Notes under the pieces: model-generated | Database searches by the model: none | What the model saw: only the letters and a program-made list of their open reading frames with translations | Told to the model about the DNA's origin: nothing | DNA from: Haematococcus lacustris | Taxonomy: Eukaryota > Chlorophyta > Chlorophyceae > Chlamydomonadales > Haematococcaceae | Length of the DNA stretch: 64,000 bases | Assembly (NCBI GenBank): GCA_030144725.1 | Contig: JASKMD010000030.1 | Location: 3,210,747-3,274,746, forward strand | Direction of reading: 5' to 3' | Made by a program: the position numbers and the translations under genes | Shown: piece after piece, positions 1-10,600 of the stretch | Layout: the number at the start of each line of letters is the position of its first letter | Numbering within the stretch: position 1 is the first letter of the stretch

Positions 1-151
1 CAGGGTCAGCCTCAGGGCCAGGGCCAGTGTCAGTGTCAGTGTGATGCAAACAGTCCATATCAGGGAGGCAACAGGGACAGGCTGCGCAGGGTATCAACAC
101 ATTGGCCTAGCCCCCGTGTCTGAAGGACCCTCTCAGCGCATCCCAGCCCAC

Positions 152-2976
152 CTGCCGCCTTGCTGCTGCCACCATTGCTGTCGTCGTCGCTCAGATCACC
201 ACTGCCGCTGTCAGGTAGGGCAGACGCCAGGGCGCGCTGCGTGGCTTCCTGCACCACAGGCCAGCACCCAGGCTACTCAGACAGCCACTCTGCTGACTCT
301 GCTCCGCCCCGCACCCGCCCCGCTCTCATCCCCCACCCTGGCTTGACCTTGACCCTGACCCTGACCCCGCCTCTACCCCTGCCTCGCCCCCAGCTAGCCT
401 GGTCTGCAGCTGGCTTGTGGCCGTCACACACCTGAGGCAGAGCTGACGCGCCGCCTGACTGGCGAGCCATGGCGGACCGGGCGGCTCGCGCTGCGGCTTC
501 ACCGCGACTAGTGCCCAGACCAGGGGGCAGGGATGCCAGGCTGGGTCGGGCAGGCAGGGGGGGCTCAGCCTGGCCGGGGAAGTCATTAGGGGCTGATGGT
601 GCAGCAGCCACAGCCACCTCTGCATCTCCCCCTCTCCCTTCCTTGCTGGCGTCCTCCTCCTCACACTTCACCTCCTCCTCTGACACCGCCTCATCCCCGT
701 CTTGCTCCTCATATTCGTCCTCCTCCTCCTCCTCCTGCTCCTCCTCCTGCTCCTCCTCGTCGTCGTCCTCAAACTCCTACAATGGCATCAATAGCGTGGA
801 CACACAGCATCCTGGCAGACTTCAAAGTCTTGTAGATTATCCTGTTGACTAGAAAGAAAGAAAGAAAGACTACGCCCTCGCCGTCGGGCATGCATCAAGG
901 GAGGAGAGTAGCCTCGGGACATGCCCCTTGCTACCCTCCCACCAGGTTCTGCTGACAGTATAGTAGAATGTAACATATATGTATGTATATGTATGTATAC
1001 TCACACACACATAGGGTTAGAATGCCCTGCTGACAGAATAGTAGGCCTTGTGGGGGAGGCCACCTGCACCTGACGCCTGGCACTGTGGACCTCCCAGTAC
1101 ACAGCCTGTCTCTCGACCTTACTGGGGTGCCCAGACATTGGTCCGCCAACCACGCTAGTGAGGGTCATGGAACCTCAGCTTAGCTCCGGACCGCCTGACC
1201 CCATGCCTGCCTACCTGCTTGCACATACCTGCCTGCCCACCTGCCTGCTGACTTACTGCGTGATGGTCAAACATGCACTGAGGTCATTGGCGTACCCACC
1301 TCGTCCGTTTCAGGCAGCTCTGCCTGCAGCGCCTTCTCAGCCTGCTGATCCAGGGCCCCAGCAGCGGCAGCCCCCACGCCCCCATCGCTCTCCCCCACAC
1401 GCTCCCCAGCCCCCTGATGCCCAGCAGCCTGGCTGTCCTTGTCTGTCAGCCAGTCAGGGCCAGAGGCCGGCAGAGGCAGCGGCGTGTGGAGCAGGCTGGC
1501 CTGGTGCTGCTGGTGGCCTAGGGCGTAGAATCGCAGCACTGCGTCGGAGGTGGCTACCAAGAGCAGGGGCGGGGCGGCAAGGTCGGGTCGCTCTGGGCTC
1601 AAGGGGTGGGGCAGGGGGCCCTGGACAAGCAGGCAAGCAGGCAGGGCAGGCAGGAGGGGCAGGCGGGCACGCGATCAGAAGGGCAGGTGGGCAGGCAGTC
1701 AGGAGGGGCAGGCGGTCACGCGGGCAGGAGGGCAGGCATCGGCGCAGGAAGAAGGTAGGAGTCAAGCACGCTGATGTGTCATGGCCAGAGGAGCAGCGCA
1801 GACAGTGACGAGCTGCTGATGGGGGGAAGAGGTGGGAAGGACTGGAGTGGGGGTCTGGGGCGAGACGGCAGGAGGGGTTGAGCGAGGGGGTGAGGGCAGG
1901 GAGTGGAGAGGTAGGGGAGGGGAGGGTGGCCTGGCTTGCAGAGGGAGATGCATGCTCAGAGGTGATGCTGCAGGCTCAGGGGATGGGCTGACTACCCTTT
2001 CCGGCCCACCAGGTCCACAGTGGTGCTCAGCGCCAGCCCCAGCACAAAGTTGTCCACTCCTCCCGGCCCATTGGGCAGTGCGATGCGCAGGTTGTTGTGC
2101 GTGACTTGCAGCTGGCTGGGCTCAGGGGCAGTCTGCAGTGGCAGGGTGGGCAGGTGGGCAGGTGAGGTGAAGTGGGAGGTGGGCAGATGTGGGGAGGTGG
2201 GCAGGGTGGAGCCTGACGCAGGGCGGCTGACATCCAGACGTAGCTTCTGGCTTTCTACCCTGAACTCTTGAAGGCGCTTGAAAGCTCTCAACACGGCAAT
2301 TCTTAACACACCTGAGGCATACCCAGGTAGCTGACCCGAGCAGCCTGCCCACCAGCCTTTGCCAAACCCCTGCCCGCTGCTCCTGCATGACTACCACCCG
2401 CCGCTGCCCTGCCAGCTGCTCCTGCCCGGCACCTGCAGCAGCATGATGTGGTCGTCCATGGCCTTGCGGTGTGCCATGACCAGCAGGGACCAGGCAGGCA
2501 CGGCGCAGCAGTGCAGGTAGGGGCCGTCAAAGTGGGGTGTGCTGGTCTCCTGCAAGGCCACCCACAGCACACCAGGCAGTCACACTCCACCAGCAACATC
2601 AGCAACAGCAACAGCTGCATCAGCAGGAGTATCATCAGCAGCAGCAACACAACCTCCAGCAACACATCAGCGGCACTGAGCTTAGCACAGGTGTCTGCCA
2701 ATGGATCAGCAGTCCGGCGGCAGCGATCGCCGCTACAGCAGCAGTCTTAGCTGGCATCTTGAAGGGCTGGAGACCTACCCACCTCTATGGCCTGGGGCAG
2801 CAGGCTGAGCAGGGTGGCGGGGGGTGGGGCCCCTCCCTGCAGCTGACCCTGCAGCCTGAGGTGCAGCACGTGGGCGTCAGGCCCCTCAGCCTCGTCCTCC
2901 ACCACCACCGCACCCAGCACCAGCTCGCTAGGGCGCACCCACACAACGCTCTCCAGCAGCAGTGAGGCGCCAGGGG
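152..2976 (-). CDS. NUP214: NUP214/NUP159-like nucleoporin, partial (beta-propeller C-terminal half plus linker)
   Basis: Nuclear pore cytoplasmic-side nucleoporin; the N-terminal propeller of this family docks the mRNA-export helicase. Exons read on the minus strand are 2976-2783, 2549-2433, 2132-2010, 1620-1300, 776-432 and 248-152; the junctions from 2549 to 432 are all phase 0. Motifs follow recalled plant NUP214 in order: VVWVRPSELVLGAVVVED, then MAHRKAMDDHIMLL, then NNLRIALPNG..DNFVLGLAL, then PPLLLVATSDAVLRFYAL. Next comes an acidic run (about 25 Glu/Asp residues near 700-775) and a Ser/Asp-rich segment, as expected where the propeller passes into the disordered region. No FG repeats are seen; they would lie left of the window. 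The 5' exons lie in or beyond the N gap, and the acceptor at 2976 is approximate. Intron 776-1300 holds a GAAA-rich dispersed repeat. Confidence 0.72.
850..945. repeat. Dispersed ~100-bp repeat, copy 1 (second copy at 37655-37760)
   Basis: A GAAA-rich tract followed by a segment sharing GCATCAAGGGAGGAGAG and CTACCCTCCCACCAGG with 37655-37760, same orientation. One copy is in a NUP214 intron, the other in an M20 peptidase intron. No coding sense. Confidence 0.6.
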
Positions 2977-3149
2977 CTGCAGCCAGCACAAGCACCAGGG
3001 CCAGGGCTGGGGTTGGGCCCGGGGGCAGGGGCAGGGGCGAGGAGGTGCAGGGGATAATGAACAGGTGTGGGATGTGAATGACTGTCTTGCTGCACTGCCA
3101 ACAGCGGCTATGCCATAGGCTCGCCAATGCAGTTTGATGATGAGTACCC

Positions 3150-3649
3150 NNNNNNNNNNNNNNNNNNNNNNNNNNNNNNNNNNNNNNNNNNNNNNNNNNN
3201 NNNNNNNNNNNNNNNNNNNNNNNNNNNNNNNNNNNNNNNNNNNNNNNNNNNNNNNNNNNNNNNNNNNNNNNNNNNNNNNNNNNNNNNNNNNNNNNNNNNN
3301 NNNNNNNNNNNNNNNNNNNNNNNNNNNNNNNNNNNNNNNNNNNNNNNNNNNNNNNNNNNNNNNNNNNNNNNNNNNNNNNNNNNNNNNNNNNNNNNNNNNN
3401 NNNNNNNNNNNNNNNNNNNNNNNNNNNNNNNNNNNNNNNNNNNNNNNNNNNNNNNNNNNNNNNNNNNNNNNNNNNNNNNNNNNNNNNNNNNNNNNNNNNN
3501 NNNNNNNNNNNNNNNNNNNNNNNNNNNNNNNNNNNNNNNNNNNNNNNNNNNNNNNNNNNNNNNNNNNNNNNNNNNNNNNNNNNNNNNNNNNNNNNNNNNN
3601 NNNNNNNNNNNNNNNNNNNNNNNNNNNNNNNNNNNNNNNNNNNNNNNNN
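3150..3649. other. Assembly gap of 500 N
   Basis: Exactly 500 N characters, the usual placeholder for a scaffold gap of unknown size. It probably hides the 5' part of the NUP214-like gene. Translated frames crossing it are artefacts. Confidence 0.99.
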
Positions 3650-4152
3650 CCCATCTGCCCCGGCCTGCTGCCAGTCTCGGCCGGGCATCGCGTGTCAGTT
3701 GACGCCTCTAGTGGCGCCTCCCGGCCAGCGAAAGAAGTGCTCGCCCGCCATCTCAGCCGCCCCTCCGTGCCATGTCGTACACTTAATCGTGTCCCCACAG
3801 ATCGCGGCGCGTTGGCTGAGACCCTCGCCCGCGTCAGGCTGGTTGAGTTGCGGGTTGCCGCACTGGAGGTCGGGGTGCGGCTAACGGAGCCGCGGCCCAA
3901 AAGGATGACGAGGTGCCGCGTACCGCCTCCGTGTTGGCGACGGGCAGCGACGTCGGCCGGCATGACGCGGTCGGTGACGGGATGGAAGGTGCAGGGAACG
4001 TAGGGAGGCGGAAGATGACGCATGCGAGATGGGAGTCCGGACCCCCGAATATTGGAGCGACCTGGACCTCCCGCGTCTAGGAGCACATCTAGTGCGGCGT
4101 TCGTGGTGCCGCTGGCGAGAAGGTCCAGCAGCGATCCGGACTCGGTAGCCAT
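3650..4152 (-). CDS. Unrecognised CpG-rich open frame, truncated by the gap
   Basis: From the ATG at 4152 the minus strand stays open for about 167 codons to the gap edge, starting MATESGSLLDLLASGTTNAA. There is no low-complexity run and no family I recognise. Base composition is much richer in CpG than the flanks. It could be a gene fragment, a mobile-element fragment or a chance frame; the opposite strand is also fairly open. Function unknown. Confidence 0.25.
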
Positions 4153-4327
4153 GGCCTGAAACACACGAGTCAGCACGTGCTAACGTGCAGGGTATGCAGA
4201 TTCAGCAACAAGTTGGTATGGCACATCCACCCCACCCACTCTCTTCATGCTCCTAGACAAGGCCTGCGCTATGGGGCTGCCAGGATCTAGCAGCTGCTCA
4301 CCCACGGGCGAGTCTGTGAAGACATGA

Positions 4328-5090
4328 GGGCTGGGCTGGGCTGGGCTGGGCTGGGCTGGGCTGGGCTGGGCTGGGCTGGGCTGGGCTGGGCTGGGCTGGG
4401 CTGGGCTGGGCTGGGCTGGGCTGGGCTGGGCTGGGCTGGGCTGGGCTGGGCTGGGCTGGGCTGGGCTGGGCTGGGCTGGGCTGGGCTGGGCTGGGCTGGG
4501 CTGGGCTGGGCTGGGCTGGGCTGGGCTGGGCTGGGCTGGGCTGGGCTGGGCTGGGCTGGGCTGGGCTGGGCTGGGCTGGGCTGGGCTGGGCTGGGCTGGG
4601 CTGGGCTGGGCTGGGCTGGGCTGGGCTGGGCTGGGCTGGGCTGGGCTGGGCTGGGCTGGGCTGGGCTGGGCTGGGCTGGGCTGGGCTGGGCTGGGCTGGG
4701 CTGGGCTGGGCTGGGCTGGGCTGGGCTGGGCTGGGCTGGGCTGGGCTGGGCTGGGCTGGGCTGGGCTGGGCTGGGCTGGGCTGGGCTGGGCTGGGCTGGG
4801 CTGGGCTGGGCTGGGCTGGGCTGGGCTGGGCTGGGCTGGGCTGGGCTGGGCTGGGCTGGGCTGGGCTGGGCTGGGCTGGGCTGGGCTGGGCTGGGCTGGG
4901 CTGGGCTGGGCTGGGCTGGGCTGGGCTGGGCTGGGCTGGGCTGGGCTGGGCTGGGCTGGGCTGGGCTGGGCTGGGCTGGGCTGGGCTGGGCTGGGCTGGG
5001 CTGGGCTGGGCTGGGCTGGGCTGGGCTGGGCTGGGCTGGGCTGGGCTGGGCTGGGCTGGGCTGGGCTGGGCTGGGCTGGGCTGGGCTGGG
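4328..5090. repeat. (GGGCT)n pentanucleotide array, about 152 units
   Basis: About 763 bp of uninterrupted GGGCT on the plus strand (AGCCC on minus). Because 5 is prime to 3 it is open in all frames and gives long AGLGW or PSPAQ pseudo-proteins, which are not genes. GGG every 5 bases on one strand could form G-quadruplexes. The copy number may be limited by the assembly. Confidence 0.98.
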
Positions 5091-5321
5091 ACGCACGAAG
5101 ACGATGCAATGTCCATGCCCACTTGCCTAGCACGACAGCCTGTTGCACCTTGCTGGGTGAACGTGAATGGGGTAAGCCACTGAAACAGCCTCAAGTTTCA
5201 GGCGTGGTTGGTTGTATATCATATATATGTAATGGACCTCACTTCCGCCCCACTCCGGTTGCCGGCACTCCGGTTAGATGGCGACCTGATGCAACCCCAG
5301 CACGGCCTCTCCGCTTGGGTA

Positions 5322-6582
5322 ATGTTGTTACATCTTTGTGATGTCCCCGAAAGGAAACGCAAGCGCCCCATCTCCCCCGCACAGAGTGCAGCCGGTAAGC
5401 CACTGAGCTCGACGAAAGGCTATGCCCCCCTCACCCTGCCCCTGCCTAGGACCCCCTGTCCCATGTAATGCAGGTGCCAGTGGCAGTGGGCAGCAAGAGG
5501 ATAAGGGGCAGGGACAGGGTGAGCAGGAAGTGATTGCAGAGCGGCGCCAGGTTATCAAGGCCGCCTTTCGTGCCCTTGTGGAGGCAGTGGTGGCAGAGGT
5601 CATGACCATGGGCAGCATGCAGTGCTGCCTGGCAGCGGTCAGTCCATGCTGCTCCAGTCCTTCCTAGGCCAACCCACTCCAGACTTCCCAGCAGCAGGTC
5701 CAACCCCATGCCCCCCTCCCCCACCTGACCCAGCCTCCCCTCCCTACTCTCACCCCCGCCTTCCCACATGCCGCTCACCCCGTTGTGCAGCCCCCCCAGC
5801 CCAGCCGCCCCCCCAGTTCAATTGAACATCTGGGACCCCAGCCTGCTGCCACAGATCAAGGCTGCCATGGACCTGCTCACCAATGCAAGTGTGCTGGAGC
5901 ACCTGATGCGTGGGCCACACCACCGCGGCATCAAACTGCTGCCAGGTGAGGTGGCTGTGTTTGAGCAACCCAGCAGTGCCTGGCAAGTTGCCAAGCTCCA
6001 GGAGCTGGACGAGGTGCACATGCAAGGCGACATCAACTCCCTCACTGCCAACGCCACCAAAGTCAGCACAAGCATCACGGATTACTACCGGCATCCGCAC
6101 CGCTTCATCTCGTGGTGGGGCAAGGTAGTTGGGGTGGTGGAGAAGGGTTTTCAGCAGGGATGCACAGAAGCACTTCCCCCAACTGGTGCTAGGTGGGTTT
6201 GACTGGTGGTGACGCAAGGTGGTGGAGCAGGGGACCCTCCCCCTGCCCCTGCCCAGGGCCAGTTGCCCAGGACCCTCCCCCTGCCCCTGCCCTGGACCCT
6301 CCCCCTGCCCAGGATCCTCTCCCTCCCCAAGCCCAAGACCAGCCCCCTGCCCAGCCCCCACCTGGCCTAGTGCAACGACCCCAGGTCCAGACTCCAGCTG
6401 GAAGGACCTTCAGGCTCTGCACCCCGTTGGCATGGAGTACTCTCAACGCTACAAGCTGGTCAATGACTGGGTGCCCAAGGTAAGGCAGAGGTTACACCGG
6501 GCTGCAGAGATGGCCGGGCCCGCAACAATGCATAGGCCCTAGTAGTTTGCACAGGCTTCCAACCTTTCACTTCCAGTTTTGA
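5322..6582 (+). CDS. Uncharacterised ~192-aa protein with basic N-terminal motif
   Basis: Five exons with consistent phase: 5322-5394, 5474-5637, 5855-6124, 6414-6479, 6577-6582. The donors are GTAAGC, GTCAGT, GTAGTT and GTAAGG. The N-terminus has PERKRKRP, a likely nuclear localisation signal. A Gln/Gly-rich stretch and an alpha-helical middle follow (IKAAMDLLTNASVLEHLM), and the C-terminus is aromatic-rich (ITDYYRHPHRFISWWGK, RYKLVNDWVPKF). I recognise no domain. The ATG at 5322 is the closest in-frame start, but an upstream exon is possible. The exon 3 and exon 4 acceptors were chosen for phase; alternatives exist (in-frame coding-like sequence also lies just upstream of 5855). The final exon adds only one residue and the stop. 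Confidence 0.5.
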
Positions 6583-6766
6583 TGAGGTGCCTAGTGGTCT
6601 AGGGGGAATGTGCCACCGGTGTGGGGTTTGCAGTCATCAAGGGTGCAACCGAGGATGCTTCAACCAGCTTGGAGTAGTTGAGTGAGATTACCCACAATCA
6701 TACATGTTGTTCCATGTTGAATGAGTTTCGTGTGACTGAGACGTACGAAGCAAGGTCGTAGTAAGG

Positions 6767-7615
6767 CTACACGCGCGGTGGAGTAGCGACTTGAGCAGCA
6801 CGCTGCACGGCACCACCCCCGCTCACCTGGCTGTCGCCGCTTGCCGCTTCCCGGCCTTGTACTCTGTCCTCGTTCCCCGCCCTGGCTGGCCAGGCCATGT
6901 CGCTTTGTAAAGCAATGGAAGAGCGCTCGTTGCTGACATTCAACCTTGTTTGTTGTAAAGCAATGGATGGCTGAATTACGGTTGCCTGGCTGCTAGCAAG
7001 AGGCAACTGATCAAACTGAACGTGTGGGTTTGGGAGGTGGTGGGGTGGGGTGGGCTGGTCCAGGGGAGGGGCATGGTCAGGGGTGGGGGTGTTGTGTGGA
7101 AGACAAGGAGTAGGGTGTCCAGCAGAAGGAGAAGGAGGTGGGTGAGCGAGGGCGCTAGGAGAGTGGCTAGAAGTCGAGGGTGGTGCCAGGTGGTGGCGTG
7201 AGGACGGGGTGCAGGGGCGGGGTGGCTGAGGGGAGGTGTGTGGCCGGAAGCTGGGGCCAGCGCCATGGCCATGGCCTAGCTCCGAGTGAGGGTCACAGTC
7301 ACGGCCTGGGCCAGAGCTGTCTAGGTCGGAGGTGGTGGAGAAAGGCAGGGAGCCCGCCCACTGACTGCGGCCCAGGGGCCCTGGCCGCAGGCCCATGGAG
7401 TCTGAAGAGAAGGCCAGGGTGCGGCTGGTGTGCCCCGCCCTGCTGTGCTGCCCTGACACTGCAGCCTCAGCCTCAGCCTCTGCCTCTGCTGCTCTTGTCA
7501 CTGCTGTGACACCGGTCCCAGACCCCTGCCTGGCACATAGCACCCTCAGGGGGCCGCCTGCTGAGACTCGTGGCGAGCTCCCAGCCTCCTGGCCACCTGC
7601 CGTTCTCCCTGGCGC

Positions 7616-7648
<33 letters not shown>

Positions 7649-10600
7649 GACGGTGGCTGCTGGCGTGGTCTGGGCTCCCGTTCCCTCCCCCTGACGCTCT
7701 GCTTGGTTGAGGGGCAGGCTTGCCTCCCCCAGCCCCATCTGCTGGCTGGCTGCCACCATGACAGCCATCTCCTCGCTGGCGGCAGAGTCTCCCACAGAGC
7801 TCCACACCTGGCCCCTTCCCTGCTGGCTGCTGGCGCCGTCACCCCCTCCCCACAGCCCCCTGCTCCACCCACATTGCCAAAACAGGTGCGTCTGATCCTC
7901 CTGCACTGGCAGCGCAAACCCACCATCGCCCTTGTCACAAGAGAGGTCGCCATCACGATCACGATGTCCTGCCGCTGAGGTGCCCATGCCAGCACTGCTG
8001 GTCAGACGCAGGCTGGAGCCCTTGCTGCTGGGAGGGGGCCGCAGCCCAGTCTTGGCCTGCCGTCGTGAAGGCCTGGCAGCCTGCGGGCAGCCCAGGGAAA
8101 GACGAGCGGCTGCCCAGGCTGGGTCAGTGGCACATGAGTCAGCGGTGGGGAGGTCGTTCATGGAGCAGCGAGCAGGGCCGGGGCGCGATAAGCCTGGCTG
8201 AGCGGCTGGGACGGAGGTGGGGCAGCTGGCGGGCTGCAAGCCCTGGCGTTGAGTCAGGGGCGCGTGGGGCTGAGGGGGGCCAGGGGGAGGGGGTGGGGCC
8301 CTCCTGAGCTGCCCCTGGCTCGGCTGAGGCCCACTGGTGACCTGGGCAGTGGGACTGGGCCGCACCACAGCCTGCTGCTCCCCCCAGGTCAGGCTGCGCA
8401 GCGCAGCCTGCTGTGTGCTGCACTCAGCTGTGGCGCCTGATGCGGGGCTGCTGCTGCCGGGGGCGGTGCTGGGGCTAGAGGCCAGCAGCTGGCTGCACCA
8501 CATGGGGCGCAGCATGGCGCCGCCGTCCAGCAGCTGCCGCATGACGGAGGGGGTGCTGGGGGAGGTGGTCCCGCCTGGACCTTCACAGCCAGGGGCAGGC
8601 CAGGGGCCACAGCTCAGCCCAGCACAGCGGCATGTTCACAGCACACAGGCACCCACCCGCCCCACACAGCTGCCACAACAGCCCACACCAGTGTGTGACT
8701 ACACATGATCTGCATGGAAACTGCATGTAGTTGCATGTAGTTGCATGCACATTGTCACCCTTTGTTTTTCTTGAAATTTGGGATTGAGGCATGACCCTAC
8801 AGCATCACATCGAGCCTGTCAGTGGCAGCTGGTGTGGTGTACAGCTCGACAGGTAGGCAGCTATGCCTAGTGCACACAGCTGGGTCAGGCGGACAGCCAG
8901 GTGCCCTGCCCCCTTGACGTCCTGGCCCCGCGCCTCCCCCAGTCCAGGCAACCTTGAAGCCACCCCCTGCCCTCCCCCCCTGCCCTTCCCCTTTGCCCTG
9001 GCCCCCTGCCTCCCCCCTTTGCCCTCGCCCCCTGCCCTCCCCCCCTGCCCCCCCCTTTGCCCTCGCCCCCTGCCCTCCCCCCCTGCCCCCCTCCTTTGCC
9101 CTCGCCCCCTGCCCTCCCCCCCTGCCCCCCCCCTTTGCCCTCGCCCCCTGCCCTCCCCCCCTGCCCCCCCCCTTTGCCCTCGCCCCCTGCCCTCCCCCCC
9201 TGCCCCCCCCCTTTGCCCTCGCCCCCTGCCCTCCCCCCCTGCCCCCCCCCTTTGCCCTCGCCCCCTGCCCTCCCCCCCTGCCCCCCTCCTTTGCCCTCGC
9301 CCCCTGCCATTGCCCCCTGCCCTCCCCCCCTGCCCTCCCCCCCTGCCCTCCCCCTCTTCTGCCCCGCCGCCTGCCCACCCACTGCATCACAGCCCCACAC
9401 CCTGCTCCTGTCTCCATCCCCTACCTTGTGTGTCCCGCCCTCCCTCATCAGCGCTACGGCCACTGGCAGCGGAGCAGGCTGGCGCCCCATGCAGGCTTGC
9501 ATGGTATGCCGCATGCGCAGCCATGCGGCTGCTTGCGGCACCACGAGCAGAGGTAGGCCTGCGGGGGGGGGCTGCCAGGTCCATGGCACTGAGCTGGCGT
9601 GGGAGATGACCCTGATGGCCTTGCCGGCCCCCCTGCTGACCCCCCTGCTGACCCCCCTGCTGACCCCCCTGCTGACCATCCTGCTGCTGCTGCTGCTGCA
9701 TGGCTGCAGTGGTGCGCCGAGGCTGCTGCAGGTAGGTGGGGCAAGTGGTGCGATCAGGAGCTCCGAACTCGGTGCTATCCAGCAGCATGGCCAGGGGGTC
9801 AGTGCTGGTGCTGAGTAGGGCTGAGGGGGGCCAGAGGGGGGGGCTGGAGGGGAGGGCTGGCAGGGGCAGGTCTGGGAGGCGGCTGCCTGGCTCTGTGGGC
9901 TGGTTTTTAGGGCTGGTGGGGGGGCAGGGGAGGGGGCCAGGGGTCAGAGGCAGCAGGGGGGAGAGCTGGGGGGCGCTGGGGGCGGCCCGGGGGGGGTGGC
10001 GAGCAGCAGGCGTGCGGCCTGGCAGGCGGCGCAGCAGGTCAGCCACAGTGGTGGGCGCCAGGCTGTCAGGCCAAGCCTGAGCGGGGGGGCGGGAGGGGGC
10101 GGCTGTGTGGGGCGGCTGCAGAGGGGGGGGCTGGGGGCAGGAGGCTGGAGGGGGGGCGGGGGCGTGTGGTGGGGGGAGGCCTTGCGGGAACAGGTGTTCC
10201 ACCAGGCTGTGTGTTGACAGGCCGCACGACCAGGTCTGGCGGTGGGTGGGTGCCCAGGAGGGGGGGGGCAGGAGGGGGGGGCGGGCAGGCAGACCAGCCT
10301 GAGGTGGGGGGGCGGGGGGCAGGGGCAGCCCCGATAGGGTACTCTGGCTGACTGAGTCAACAGCAGCAGCAGCACCAGCAGCAGCAGCTGCTACCTCACC
10401 CAAGGCAGCTGCTGGTGCTGCTGCAGCTGCTGATGATGGTGGTCCACCTAACACTGCGAGTGAGGCAGCTGCTGGTGCTGATGCTGCCGGTTGCAGCATA
10501 ATGGCACTGGTGGCGTTTGCCGCTGCGTCTGTGTCTGCTGCTGCTGCAGTCTGTGTGGCCGCTGCTGCCTCCAGCTGCCTGCTCAACACCGACAGCTCAA

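Noticed and set aside
4180..5194. AGLGW and PSPAQ repeat proteins of ~270-320 aa
   Set aside because: Pure (GGGCT)n pentamer; every frame is open. No splice or start context.
8797..9818. Gly/Arg- and Pro/Leu-rich frames of 200-264 aa
   Set aside because: They come from the 39-bp minisatellite; its period is a multiple of 3, which keeps frames open. The region is an intron of the minus-strand gene.
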